DNA of 64,000 nt from NCBI GenBank assembly GCA_944989445.1, contig CALYLW010001376.1, positions 186,001 through 250,000 on the forward strand, written 5' to 3'. Positions 1 through 11,364 of the stretch are shown in pieces. A program made the position numbers and the translations under genes. Each line of letters starts with the position of its first letter. Position 1 is the first letter of the stretch. Source of the stretch: Ampullaceana balthica (Eukaryota; Mollusca; Gastropoda; Lymnaeidae). The notes below the pieces were generated by a model that saw nothing but the letters and a program-made list of their open reading frames with translations, did not search any database and was not told where the DNA came from.

Positions 1-960
1 CATATTTAAAAATCGGACTCCTCCCCACAATAGTTTTTGTTTGTTTGTTATTTACATGTAATATTTTAATGTTTCTTAGACTAATTTTGAAAAAAAAATC
101 GTTGCTTTTAATATAGAACTGGAAGGGGTGCTGACTTGACAATAATGAAAACGTTTATTTCAATTCATAAAAACGTGTATATTAAATTGTATATACGATT
201 AACTGTTGATACTTTAATATTTTCTTTTATCCAGTGATAAACTTTACTTCAAAGGTTTCATGCAAAATAAATAGTTCTTTGTTATTCATATTTGTAAATA
301 GTTACAATTTTTCGTTTACATGTTTTTGATACATGTGGTGGTAATAATGTATGGACCAATGGGTGAATAAACTGACAAGTCAAAATCATCAATGAAGCTT
401 AAACTGCTTCAAATCACAGATGTGCTTGATGTGGATCACATTTAAGTCACATAATTTTTTTTAAACTGACTGTGTTGTATTATTGGTGCACTGATAATGG
501 GTGCGAACTATTCAATGCCGCAAGTTAGCGTCCGGCTGACTCCTCAGCAATATTTGTTGACACATCGAACTTCAAACTTCTTTGCTGCAGTATAAATGTA
601 TGATGTGTGTAATTCACTAGGCATATTATACTATTATCATGATTATATCATTAATAATCATGCAATCTTATGTAACGCGAAGCCTAAGCTTGGAGGTTTT
701 CTCATAACCCATATTTTCGTATATATAATCAAAATATATACTATGCTATGTTCGTTCGTAACGCTAGATTTTAGAAAGGGCACCGCTAAAAAAATAGCCT
801 TGAAAAAATACAGAAAAAAAAATTATTTAAAAAAAACTATTTTCAAACGCCCGAATAAAATTGTTCAATATGGAAAAGAGATGTAATTTTTCTCTCTTGG
901 TCTCTACATTTTCTGATTATTTACTATGCGGCTTTCAAGAAATAGGGACAATTACAAAAA
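1..960. other. AT-rich non-coding stretch
   Basis: No exon, array or element boundary is recognised here. The only longer reading frame (596-886, +) is Lys/Ile/Tyr-rich, as expected of random AT-rich DNA, and shows no domain. It is downstream of the last placed transporter exon (minus strand), so the NBD2 exons must lie beyond the left edge. Confidence 0.5.
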
Positions 961-1014
961 CTGAAATATATCCATTTTGAAAACTTCCGTCATTTTTGAC
1001 GGGTAAAACTCTAG
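960..1014 (+). mobile_element. Helitron-like 3' terminus
   Basis: A short hairpin (stem CCGTCA/TGACGG at 987-992 and 997-1002, TTTT loop) is followed 8 bases later by CTAG (1011-1014) and then T. This is the canonical Helitron 3' end: subterminal hairpin plus CTRR, inserted before T. A related terminus lies at 56938-56975. The 5' end of this copy is not identifiable. Confidence 0.55.
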
Positions 1015-1038
1015 TTACTAGACGATGGCCTTAAAACT

Positions 1039-1248
1039 ACGTTCGAGAAAACAACTCTTACAGTCTTCTGGATTAATGTCATGGTGGACTATCCTGAGAT
1101 TGCCACCAAAGCAATTAAATCCCTATTGCCATTTCCGACATCCTATCTGTGTGAAGCGGGGTTTGCTGCAGTGACAGCAACGAAGACAAAACAACGCAAT
1201 GAAATTGACATAAGCAGCACACCTTCGGATGTCATTGTCTCCTATTAG
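1039..1248 (+). pseudogene. hAT transposase C-terminal relic (ZBED5/FAM200/SCAND3-like)
   Basis: A 69-codon open stretch ending in TAG reads FWINVMVDYPEIATKA, then LLPFPTSYLCEAGFAAVTA, then TKTKQRNEIDISS. This is the typical end of domesticated-type hAT proteins, where PFPTTYLCEAGFS precedes a Lys/Arg-rich segment in the dimerisation domain. Only this C-terminal piece is present, without the BED finger or catalytic DDE part, so it is a dead fragment. Family assignment comes from motif recognition; the exact subfamily is inferred. Confidence 0.75.
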
Positions 1249-1654
1249 GCATTACCCCCAGATGGAACTGTCTCGTTGCAGAGAAACAAGCCCAGGCTTC
1301 TCATTGATTTAATATTCTAGTAAATTAAAATATTAAATAATGTTGAATTCACTTTTTGTGTAACTATTTTATTTTGAAAGCATGTTTAAGTACAATTAAA
1401 TTAAAACTATAAACTCAAAACAATCTTAAATACCTGTATAAACAATGAACGCAGCCGCCAACCCCACCCCCACATCCCCCAACCCCCACACACCCCACCC
1501 ACCCATAAACACACACCCCCCCCCCAGGTTAGTGGGCCGCGGTAAAATTATCAAACGTTTAGTGGGCCGCGGCGTTAAAAAGGTTGGGGGCCACTGCTTT
1601 AGTATATACATATTTTTCGGAAGAATTTCTTTTTCAGCAAGTCTTTTTTCTCTT
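1249..1654. other. non-coding, with a C-rich tract
   Basis: AT-rich DNA followed by a C-rich run (about 1450-1525) and two imperfect copies of the motif GTGGGCCGCGG (1532 and 1562). No gene seen. Confidence 0.4.
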
Positions 1655-2158
1655 TTACATATTTATAAAACTCCATGCAAGTACGCTTGTAGATATTTCA
1701 GTACTTGAGCCAAGCTCGCAACAGTTCTTTGTAAAAATCGAGACACAATTTGGGTCTTGTCGGGATAGGGAGTCCATAACGGTGACGGTCTCGACATATC
1801 TGGACGATGGCAATCCTAGTCTCGTGAGATAATCAAATGAGGGGAGAGTTAAAGTGTTACCAAGTTCTATGACAGCGGTGCCCATAGTTAAAGTGTTACT
1901 AAATTCTGTGACAGCGGTGCCCATAGTTAAAGTGTTACAGAATTCTGTGACAGCGGTGCCCATAGTTAAAGTGTTACTAAATTCTGTGACAGCGGTGACC
2001 ATAGTTAAAGTGTTACCAAGTTCTGTGACAGCGGTGCCCATAGTTAAAGTGTTACTAAATTCTGTGACAGCGGTGCCCATAGTTAAAGTGTTACTAAATT
2101 CTGTGACAGCGGTGCCCATAGTTAAAGTGTTACAGAATTCTGTGACAGCGGTGCCCAT
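1655..2158 (-). pseudogene. ORF: 14-residue repeats plus possible copine-like C2 fragment
   Basis: An uninterrupted minus-strand frame of 167 codons. Its first part is a direct translation of the 42-bp array (MGTAVTEFSNTLT-type units, about seven). The unique tail (about 1850-1655) includes SSRYVETVTVMDSLSRQDPN, then CVSIFTKNCCELGSSTEI. This resembles the start of a copine C2A domain (VEL..SC..L...D.FSKSDP.CV.F.K...W.ELGRTE.I) with several residues missing. I infer a degraded exon fragment with an array grown beside it; it is not clearly part of the ABC transporter. Chance similarity is possible. Confidence 0.25.
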
Positions 2159-2165
2159 AGAGCAA
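1848..2165 (+). repeat. 42-bp minisatellite, about 7.5 copies
   Basis: Unit begins GTTAAAGTGTTAC and ends GCGGTGCCCATA. Copies differ mainly at one position set (CCAAGTTC, TAAATTC, CAGAATTC), which alternates between units and suggests higher-order duplication. Because 42 is a multiple of three, both strands stay open across it. Confidence 0.9.
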
Positions 2166-2426
2166 CAGTTCTCAAACTAAGATATTACATTATAAATGTA
2201 TTTGATGTTTGGTCTCCAAACAATTTTGCTGCGGACTATACCTGTCCCTCATATATATATATATAATTCACCAATACGAGTATGTGCAAGTAAGCATGAC
2301 GAATAACCCTCGCTGGGGTCGACCAATCACAATTTGCAAGCGTAGTGGGATGAAAAGAAAAAAAGGGGGGGGGGCAATAATGATTCTTGCGTTTACTTGG
2401 GTTGTTACTTCACAGAATAACATATG

Positions 2427-2497
2427 ATTCGTAATGTAGTGGTTATCACGCCCGCCTTGCACGCAGAAAGTCCTGGGTTCAAGCCCCAGTTGGAACA
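2427..2497 (+). mobile_element. tRNA-derived (SINE head or tRNA pseudogene)
   Basis: Contains an A-box-like TAGTGGTTATCACG and a B box GGTTCAAGCC with a perfect CTGGG/CCCAG T-stem. The layout matches tRNA-Val, but the anticodon position reads TGC, the anticodon stem has mismatches and the acceptor stem does not pair. It is flanked by two copies of a motif beginning CATGAC and ending GACCAATCACA (about 2296 and 2553), so it sits inside or next to another repeat. Confidence 0.6.
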
Positions 2498-2675
2498 TTG
2501 TTTTTATTTTTTAAAATGTTTGTTTCTTCCCGTTGTTTTCCGTTTTATGCGAACATGACTAACCCTCGCTAGGGTCGGCCAATCACAGTTTATTGTTGGC
2601 AAGGGATGGTAGTAAAGGGTGGAGGCAGGTAACAACAACCGCAGTGTGCATGTCTCAACGTTTACTCGCTTTTTA

Positions 2676-3803
2676 AATCCCTTATATTAACTTCACCGCC
2701 GGTTATCTCTGTCTGTCTGTAAATGTTTGTAGCGTTTGAAAATAATCAATACTGTTAGTTATGGTCTCATATATAAGGGATTTATAGTCAAAAACTTTGT
2801 TTTTACGGGTTGGTTTTATTTAAATCCCTTATATTAACTTCGAGGCCGTCTCTGTCGTCATGTCATGGGCGTGCGGGAAAAAAAGTCAATATGACCCATT
2901 TCCCGTGATCCGATCGGGCTGAAATTTGGCACACGGACCCGTGTCACCTAACAATGCATCGTATCAAAATTTCAGATCGATCGAACGTACCGTAATTAAA
3001 TTAATGCATTTTTAGTTTATCCTTATATAACGTATGTAATTCAAACTCACTGTTTGTTATTGTTTTTTTTTCACGTGAAAGTTTGAGTTGACGCGTTGAG
3101 GCGACCCATCGAAGCACCGGCGTGCTTTTGTTTACATGTTACGTTTCACGCTGAGCTCGGTCAAGCGATCGAAGACCAGACTTTTCCCCTCTCCCCCCAC
3201 CCACCCCCACCCAGGGTTATGAAGCAATGTTGAGTTATGACAGATTCAGTCAGTAAATGTTTGTAGCGTTTGAAAATAATCAATACTGTTAGTTATGTCT
3301 CATATATAAGGGATTTATAGTCAAAAACTTTGTTTTTACGGGTTTGTTTTTTAAATACCTTATATTAACTTCGCGGCCGTCTCTGTCGTCATCTCATGGG
3401 CGGGCGGAAAAACAAAAGTCAAAAATGACCCACTTCCCGTGATCCGATCGAGCTGAAATTTGGCACACGGACCTGTCTAACCTAACAATGCATCGTGTCA
3501 AAATTTCAGATCGATCGAACGTACTGTAATTAAATTAATGCTTTTTAGTTTATCCTTATATGAGGTATGTAATTCAAATTCACGGTTTGTTATTGTTTTT
3601 TTCCACGTGAGTTTGAGTTGACGCTTAGACGCCGACAGTCGTGCCGACACCCCCTCACGTCCCATCCCCCGTTAAAAGACAGGGGACATCACTCGGTGTC
3701 AGTCTGTAAATTTTTGTGGCGTTGGAACATAATCAATACTTTTAATTATGACTCAAATATAAGGGATTTATAGTAGAAAACTTTATTTTTACGGGTTTGT
3801 TTT
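2676..3803 (+). mobile_element. AAATCCCTTATAT-TIR family: short copy plus head-to-tail dimer
   Basis: Three tandem members: a deleted copy (2676-2785), then two longer ones (about 2821-3315 and 3352-3770). Each starts AAATCCCTTATAT and ends ATATAAGGGATTT, a 13-bp inverted repeat (third copy slightly diverged). The interior carries conserved blocks (ATCCGATCG, GCTGAAATTTGGCACAC, CAGATCGATCGAACGTACCG). The spacer between members starts ATAGTCAAAAACTTTG. No coding capacity is seen. The same family recurs throughout the window. Confidence 0.75.
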
Positions 3804-3929
3804 ATTTTCATTACTTCGTACTGCTGTTTGTGTCTGCTTTCTCACCCCCCCCATTCTTTTCATTATCTATGATGAGCGTTTCGTATCTAGTACGCTATAA
3901 AATTACTCTGTTAAACTCCTGGTTAAGCA

Positions 3930-4170
3930 TTCAAAAAGTGACCAAAGTACCCTGAGGTCACTTTTAAAGTTCATGTTTCAAGGACAAGTTTTAAAATTAT
4001 TTGAGTTCATGTTTAAATTTCGTGTTAGAAAAACATGTTTTGATACGATTTTAAGGTCATGTTTCAAGGTCATTTTTCAAAATTGAGTTTCAAAATAATT
4101 TTAAAGGTCACCTTTGAAATTCATGTTTCAAGGTCGAATTTCAAGGTCATGTTTCACGCTCGTGCTTCTA
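3930..4170. repeat. degenerate ~25-30 bp repeats downstream of the exon 4199-4339 donor
   Basis: Irregular reiterations of AAGGTCATGTTTCA / AAGGTCACCTTTGAAA. They lie in the intron just 3' of the exon ending at 4199. They are old and diverged compared with the other arrays. Confidence 0.55.
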
Positions 4171-4198
4171 TGTTTTCTTGTTGTTTTAAAACTCCTAC

Positions 4199-4339
4199 CT
4201 GCACCACCCCCATCCATCAAAGATGCTGTGACACCAACTAGAGCCAGGGAGTTGATGAACAGACCAGTGGGGGACAAGACTGCCAGCAACACCAGGAGTT
4301 GGGACCAACCGTCAATCATCAGGAAGAAGGACGTGCCAA
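4199..4339 (-). CDS. ABCA-like transporter, exon 18 of those visible (C-terminal TM segment of the second TM domain)
   Basis: Encodes about 47 residues beginning VGTSFFLMIDGWSQL and including LLVLLAVLSPTGLFINSLAL, a hydrophobic membrane segment. In ABCA proteins this corresponds to the last transmembrane helices before NBD2. The acceptor is a C-rich tract ending CCCCCCAG (start 4339) and the donor is GTAGGA (4198-4193). It enters in phase 1, matching the upstream exon, and leaves in phase 1. The exon encoding NBD2 should follow but is not in the window. Confidence 0.8.
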
Positions 4340-4396
4340 CTGGGGGGAACAAAATGGGGAGACTCTACGACTTTGAACCTACGGTCATTTGACATG

Positions 4397-4758
4397 TGAT
4401 GTTACAGACTTAGTTTGACCTTAGGTCTGGTAAATTGACAGGAGATGATCTCTGTTACAGACTTAGTTTGACCTTAGGTCTGGTCAATTGACAGGAGATG
4501 GTCTCTGTTACAGACTTAGTTTGACCTTAGGTCTGGTCAATTGACAGGAGATGGTCTCTGTTACATACTTAGTTTGACCTTAGGTCTGGTCAATTGACAG
4601 GAGATGGTCTCTGTTACCGACTTAGTTTGACCTTAGGTCTGGTCAATTGACAGGAGATGGTCTCGGTTACAGACTTAGTTTGACCTTAGGTCTGGTCAAT
4701 TGACAGGAGATGATCTCTGTTACAGACTTAGTTTGACCTTAGGTCTGGTCAATTGACT
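4397..4758 (+). repeat. 53-bp minisatellite, about 7 copies
   Basis: Unit begins GTTACAGACTTAGTTTGACC and ends GGAGATGGTCTCT. Copies are more than 95% alike by eye. It lies in the intron between the exons at 5086 and 4339, close to the acceptor side. Confidence 0.9.
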
Positions 4759-4914
4759 ATCTCTATTATATAATATAATCTGTCACAGACGCCCCTTCAA
4801 CACAGAAGGTTATTATACACAATGTTTACCTTAGTTCTGGTAACTTGACATGTGATGAAATCTATAATTGATTTATGTTTACCTTAAGCCTGAGAAATTG
4901 ACATGACATGGTAA

Positions 4915-5085
4915 CTTATCCACAAAGACAGGAACCCCCTTACGATGACTTACACACACAGACAGTAATCCCTTACGATGACTTACGCACACAGACAGTA
5001 ATCCCTTACGATGACTTACCCACACAGACAGTAATCCCTTACGATGACTTACCCACACAGACAGTAATCCCTTACGATGACTTAC
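4915..5085 (-). repeat. 33-bp minisatellite seeded on a 5' splice site, about 5 copies
   Basis: On the gene strand each unit contains TGTGTGG followed by GTAAGTCATCG, the last bases of the exon ending at 5086 plus its donor. The array begins at the junction itself. Every full copy therefore carries a good-looking GTAAGT donor. Read in the transporter frame, the sequence after the first donor reaches TAA within four codons. Confidence 0.9.
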
Positions 5086-5371
5086 CCACACATAGGTTGA
5101 TCATGACGTAGATGATGATCGCTGTGATCAGGTTATCGAAGGCCTTGTGGTAGATGTACAGGTGTGGCACCAGGGCCAGGCCGTACAGGAACAAAGAGAA
5201 CCAGGTGAGCAAGAACCTGCCGAAGTTCAGCAGCAGGTAGGGGTGGATGACGTTAAATATCACGATGGACAACATGACGATCACGTACAGGCCGTAGTCG
5301 ATGAGGCAGTTGGCAGCCCAGTAGGCGGCGGGCAAGATTCCCGTCATGGACTGCAACGTTCGAATGCCGGA
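5086..5371 (-). CDS. ABCA-like transporter, exon 17 (TM9-TM11 region)
   Basis: Encodes 95 residues. It begins SGIRTLQSMTGILPAAYWAA, the ABCA motif usually seen as 'k.LQ.vSGv....YW' that opens the second half of TM domain 2. Three hydrophobic stretches follow: LYVIVMLSIVIFNVI, FLLTWFSLFLYGLALVPHLY and LITAIIIYVMINLCV. The acceptor is TTCTTTCAG (start 5371, phase 0) and the donor GTAAGT (5085). Exon length leaves one base, which joins the next exon's TT to give Val. It is a membrane-embedded part of a lipid-type exporter. The protein's substrate cannot be told from the sequence. Confidence 0.9.
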
Positions 5372-5719
5372 CTGAAAGAACACACGTTAGAAACACTAAA
5401 CTAAAGCTCCCTTCTGTGTTACATGTTGGAGAGGTTTCTTGTCCCTTTGAAAAAGTCCATACAATAATTTACTACATGTGTAAGTGAGCGCATTATGTAA
5501 AAAGAGAATTAAAAGCGGAAATTAAGAGCGCACGAATCAAAATGACAAGACGTGACATAGATTAGAAACATAGCCAAATGTGTAGAAGCAGTAAAAATAC
5601 ATCACGTATGGCTGAACATTTCAATGTTGTACAAATCTATCAATTTGGTACAGTCGTATAAATGTAAAACTATCCCCCATAAACGATAAGCAAATGTTAA
5701 TGCAGTACAATTCTAGTCG
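5372..5719. other. intron, nothing recognised
   Basis: AT-rich intronic DNA between the acceptor at 5372 and the start of the large array. No element ends or repeats recognised. Confidence 0.5.
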
Positions 5720-6702
5720 GGACTACACCTGCCTGAATGGACTACATCTGTCTGAATGGCTACATCTGTCTGAATGGCTTCACCTGTCTGAATGGACTAC
5801 ATCTGTCTGAATGGCTACATCTGTCTGAATGGGCTACACCTGTCTGAATGGGCTACACCTGTCTGAATGGGCTACACCTGTCTGAATGGGCTACACCTGT
5901 CTGAATGGGCTACACCTGTCTGAATGGGCTACACCTGCCTGAAAGGCTTCACCTGTCTGAATGGGCTACACCTGTTTGAATGGACTACACCTGTCTGAAT
6001 GGCTTCACCGACCTGAATGGCTACACCTGTCTGAATGGGCTACACCTGTCTGAATGGCTATACCTGTCTGAATGGGCTACACCTGTCTGAATAGGCTACA
6101 CCTGTCTTAATGGACTACACCTGTCTGAATGGACGACACTTGTTTGAATGGGCTACACCAGTCTGAATGGGCTACACCTGTCTGCTTGGGCTACACCTGT
6201 CTGAATGGGCTACACCTGTCTGAATGGGCTACAACTGTCTGAATGGGCTACAACTGTCTGAATGGGCTACACCTGCCTGAATGGACTAAACCGGTCTGAA
6301 TGGACTACACCTGTCTGAATGGACTACACCTGTCTGAATGTACTACACCTGTCTGAATGGCTACACTACACCTGTCTGAATGGGCTACACCTGTCTGAAT
6401 GGGCTACACCTGTCTGAATGGACTACACATGTCTGAATGGGCTACACCTGTCTGAATGGACTACAACTGTCTGAATGGGCTATACCTGTCTGAATGGGAT
6501 ACACCTGTCTGAATGGGCTACACCTGTCTGAATGGGCTATACCTGTCTGAATGGGATACACCTGTCTGAATGGACTACACCTGTCTGAATGGTTACACCT
6601 GTCTGAATGGACTACACCAGTCTGAATGGCTACACCTGTCTGAATGGACTACAACTGTCTTAATGGACTACACCTGTCTGAATGGCTACACCTGTCTGAA
6701 TG
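5720..6702 (+). repeat. ~20-bp minisatellite, first block
   Basis: Unit of 19-21 bp of the type GGCTACACCTGTCTGAAT, with variants ACTACAC, CTATAC and TTCACC. This is the left block of a ~8 kb array that fills the intron between the exons at 13867 and 5371. It is interrupted by two reverse transcriptase fragments. Confidence 0.95.
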
Positions 6703-7893
6703 GACTACTACTACTACTACTATGGCATCCGTCCATCCTCATGGGATGATGGCGTTTCCTCCTGCTCCTCTTCCCCCTTCCCCTTTCTCCTGGCCATTTT
6801 CTCCTCGCTCCTGGCAATAAGGAAAGCTTCCGCGACTTGAATGCCCCCGCGTACTTTAGTCTGCCAGGAGGTGCGCTCCTCAGCAATGGTCTCCCGCGTT
6901 TTATGGACTATCTGCGCCAGACTCATGTCTTTCTTGCAGACATCCTTGAAGCGCAAGCAGGGGCGTCCTCTCTTCCGCATACCAGTTGCCAGCTCGCCGT
7001 AAAGCAGGGCTCTTAAAATGCAATCCGAATTCATCCTGCGGACATGTCCCAGCCACCGCAGGCGCCTCTCACTCAGCATTGAGTGCATGCTCACCATATG
7101 ACTCCTTCTGAGTACATCGACATTCGTTATCTTGTCCTGCCACTTGATGTGCAGAATCCTGCGCAAGCATCGTAAGTGGAAGCTGTTGAGTTGCTTTGTT
7201 TGTTTGGCATAGGTCGTCCAGAACTCGCTGCCATAGAGGAGTGTGCTGAGCACGCAGGCCTGGTACACAGTGATTTTCGTCCTATCAGTGAGCTGTGCAT
7301 TGTTCCACACTCTTTGATTCAGCCTAGCCATTAATGATGCAGCCTTGCCGATTCTGGTTTCAATTTCCTTTTCCAGTGAGAGTGTGCTTGTGATGTTACT
7401 GCCAAGGTAGGTAAAATCCTCGACGACATCAAAGGTGTTTCCCTGAATGGAGATTGCTGGGAAGCAGTCTGTTCCTTGTCTCATCATGTTGGTCTTTTTT
7501 AGGCTTATCGTTAGACCAAAATCCTTGCATGCCTCTGAGAACTTGTTGACCAAAAGTTGGAGACCTATCTCTGAATGTGAGGTAAGGGCTGCGTCATCCA
7601 CAAAGAGCAACTCTCTAATTAAAACAATCTCCACTTTTCTCTTTGCACGGAGACGGCTGATGTTGTACAGATTTCCATCCGCCCTGGTATGGATGTTTAC
7701 ACCCTCGAAGCAGTCCTCGAAAGCATGACGCAGTAGCATCGAGAAAAAGATACCAAAGAGTGTTGGAGCCAGTACACAGCCCGGTTTGACTCCGCTACAA
7801 ACTGGGAAGGGTTTTGAGGTGGCACCATCGAAGAGCACTGTGCTGTGCATATTGGTGTGGAAGGACTCGATGATGGAGAGAAGCCGCGGCGGG
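6703..7893 (-). pseudogene. 5'-truncated non-LTR retrotransposon RT fragment, copy 1
   Basis: An open frame from about 7891 to 6720 (376 codons from the first Met at 7850). It starts inside the RT domain at CPPRLLSIIESFH, followed by GVKPGCVLAPTLF. The catalytic box reads LLFVDDAALTSH (FVDD where FADD is usual), then LKKTNMM, YLGSNITS, TLLYGSEFWTTY and RLRWLGHVRRM. The C-terminus is basic (KMARRKGKGEEEQEE) and ends at the (TAG)n 3' tail (gene strand, 6718-6703). Fingers, endonuclease and N-terminus are missing, so it is a 5'-truncated insertion inside the minisatellite. It is of the type often misannotated as 'craniofacial development protein 2-like'. Confidence 0.88.
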
Positions 7894-10173
7894 CATCCTA
7901 AATGGACTACACCTGTCTGAATGGACTACACCTGTCTGAATGGCTATACCTGTCTGAATGGACAACACCTGTCTGATTGGCTACACCTGTCTGAATGGCT
8001 ATACCTGTCTGAATGGACTACACCTGTCTAAATGGATGACACCTGTCTGAATGGACTACACCTGTCTGGATGGACTACACCTGTCTGAATGGCTATACCT
8101 GTCTGAATGGCTACACTTGTCTGAATAGCTACACCTGTCTGAATGGACTACACCTGTCTGAATGGAATACACCTGTCTGAATGGAATACACCTGTCTGAA
8201 TTGCTACACCTGTCTGAATGGCTATACCTGTCTGAATGGACTACACCTGTCTGAATGGACTACACCTGTCTGAATGGACTACACCTTTCTGAATGGACTA
8301 CACCTGTCTGAATGGACTACACCTGTCTGAATGGCTACACCTGTCTGAATGGCTTCACCTGTCTGAATGGACTACACCTGTCTGAATGACTACAACTTTC
8401 TGAATGGACTACATCTGTCTTAATGGCTACACCTGTCTGAATGGCTACACCTGTCTGAATGGCTACAACTGTCTGAATGGCTATACCTGTCTGAATGGAC
8501 TACACCTGTCTGAATGGCTACACCTGTCTGACTGGCTATACCTGTCTGAATGGTTATACCTGTCTGAATGGCTACACCTGTCTGAATTGCTACACCTGTC
8601 TGAATGGACTACACCTGTTTGAATGGACTACACATGTCTGAATGGACTACACCTGTCTGAATGGCTATACTTGTCTGAATGGACTACACCTGTCTGAATG
8701 GCTACAACTGTCTGAATGGACTACACCTGTCTTAATGGCTACACCTGTCTGAATGGACTACACCTGTATGAATGGACTACACCTGTCTGTATGGGCTACA
8801 CCTGTCTGAATCGGCTACACCTGTCTGAATGAACTACACCTGTCTGAATGGCTTCCACTACCGTAATGGCTACACCTGTCTGAATGGGCTACACCTGTCT
8901 GAATGGGCTACACCTGACTGAATGGCTTCACCTTTCTGAATGGGTTACACCTGTCTGAATGGGCTACACATGTCTGAATGGACTACACCTGTATGAATGG
9001 ACGACACCTGTCTGAATGGGCTACACCTGTCTAAATGGGCTACACCTGTCTGAATGGGCTACACCTGTCTGAATGGGCTACACCTGTCTGAATGGGCTAC
9101 ACCTGACTGAATGGGCTACACCTGTCTGAATGGGCTACACCTGACTGAATGGGCTACACCTTTCTGAATGGGCTACACCTGACTGAATATGCTACACCTA
9201 TCTGAATGGCTACACCTGACTGAATGGGCTACACCTTTCTGAATGGGCTACACCTGACTGAATGGGCTACACCTTTCTGAATGGGCTACACCTGACTGAA
9301 TGGGCTACACCTATCTGAATGGCTACACCTGACTGAATGGGCTACACCTTTCTGAATGGGCTACACCTGTCTGAATGGACTACACCTGTCTGAATGGGCT
9401 ACACCTGTCTGAATGGGCTACACCTGTCGGAATGGGCTACACCTGTCTGAATGGCTATACCTGTCTGAATGGGCTACACCTGTCTGAATAGGCTACACCT
9501 GTCTTAATGGACTACACCTGTCTGAATGGACGACACTTGTTTGAATGGGCTACACCAGTCTGAATGGGCTACACCTGTCTGCTTGGGCTACACCTGTCTG
9601 AATGGGCTACACCTGTCTGAATGGGCTACAACTGTCTGAATGGGCTACAACTGTCTGAATGGGCTACACCTGCCTGAATGGACTAAACCGGTCTGAATGG
9701 ACTACACCTGTCTGAATGGACTACACCTGTCTGAATGTACTACACCTGTCTGAATGGCTACACTACACCTGTCTGAATGGGCTACACCTGTCTGAATGGG
9801 CTACACCTGTCTGAATGGACTACACATGTCTGAATGGGCTACACCTGTCTGAATGGACTACACCTGTCTGAATGGTTACACCTGTCTGAATGGACTACAC
9901 CAGTCTGAATGGCTACACCTGTCTGAATGGACTACAACTGTCTGAATGGGCTATACCTGTCTGAATGGGATACACCTGTCTGAATGGGCTACACCTGTCT
10001 GAATGGGCTATACCTGTCTGAATGGGATACACCTGTCTGAATGGACTACACCTGTCTGAATGGTTACACCTGTCTGAATGGACTACACCAGTCTGAATGG
10101 CTACACCTGTCTGAATGGACTACAACTGTCTTAATGGACTACACCTGTCTGAATGGCTACACCTGTCTGAATG
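7893..10173 (+). repeat. ~20-bp minisatellite, second block
   Basis: Same unit family as at 5720. Sub-blocks differ in composition: GGACTACACC and GGCTACACC units dominate 7893-8860, and GGGCTACACC units with CTGACTG, CTTTCTG and CTATCTG variants dominate 8870-9380. That shows local homogenisation. Confidence 0.95.
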
Positions 10174-11364
10174 GACTACTACTACTACTACTATGGCATC
10201 CGTCCATCCTCATGGGATGATGGCGTTTCCTCCTGCTCCTCTTCCCCCTTCCCCTTTCTCCTGGCCATTTTCTCCTCGCTCCTGGCAATAAGGAAAGCTT
10301 CCGCGACTTGAATGCCCCCGCGTACTTTAGTCTGCCAGGAGGTGCGCTCCTCAGCAATGGTCTCCCGCGTTTTATGGACTATCTGCGCCAGACTCATGTC
10401 TTTCTTGCAGACATCCTTGAAGCGCAAGCAGGGGCGTCCTCTCTTCCGCATACCAGTTGCCAGCTCGCCGTAAAGCAGGGCTCTTGAAATGCAATCCGAG
10501 TTCATCCTGCGGACATGTCCCAGCCACCGCAGGCGCCTCTCACTCAGCATTGAGTGCATGCTCACCATATGACTCCTTCTGAGTACATCGACATTCGTTA
10601 TCTTGTCCTGCCACTTGATGTGCAGAATCCTGCGCAAGCATCGTAAGTGGAAGCTGTTGAGTTGCTTTGTTTGTTTGGCATAGGTCGTCCAGAACTCGCT
10701 GCCATAGAGGAGTGTGCTGAGCACGCAGGCCTGGTACACAGTGATTTTCGTCCTATCAGTGAGCTGTGCATTGTTCCACACTCTTTGATTCAGCCTAGCC
10801 ATTAATGATGCAGCCTTGCCGATTCTGGTTTCAATTTCCTTTTCCAGTGAGAGTGTGCTTGTGATGTTACTGCCAAGGTAGGTAAAATCCTCGACGACAT
10901 CAAAGGTGTTTCCCTGAATGGAGATTGCTGGGAAGCAGTCTGTTCCTTGTCTCATCATGTTGGTCTTTTTTAGGCTTATCGTTAGACCAAAATCCTTGCA
11001 TGCCTCTGAGAACTTGTTGACCAAAAGTTGGAGACCTATCTCTGAATGTGAGGTAAGGGCTGCGTCATCCACAAAGAGCAACTCTCTAATTAAAACAATC
11101 TCCACTTTTCTCTTTGCACGGAGACGGCTGATGTTGTACAGATTTCCATCCGCCCTGGTATGGATGTTTACACCCTCGAAGCAGTCCTCGAAAGCATGAC
11201 GCAGTAGCATCGAGAAAAAGATACCAAAGAGTGTTGGAGCCAGTACACAGCCCGGTTTGACTCCGCTACAAACTGGGAAGGGTTTTGAGGTGGCACCATC
11301 GAAGAGCACTGTGCTGTGCATATTGGTGTGGAAGGACTCGATGATGGAGAGAAGCCGCGGCGGG
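10174..11364 (-). pseudogene. 5'-truncated non-LTR retrotransposon RT fragment, copy 2
   Basis: Nearly identical to copy 1, with the same truncation point, the same LLFVDDAALTSH box and the same (TAG)n tail. A visible difference is CISRALLYGEL against CILRALLYGEL. Since flanking array variants are also shared, this copy arose by duplication of the whole array segment rather than by a second retrotransposition. Confidence 0.88.

Noticed and set aside
596..886. 96-codon plus-strand frame
   Set aside because: Lys/Ile/Tyr-rich composition typical of AT-rich non-coding DNA; no motif, splice or element context.
6720..11321. Two intact 376-codon RT frames as functional host genes
   Set aside because: They lack the endonuclease, the N-terminus and the start of the RT domain, and end in the (TAG)n tail of a truncated insertion.
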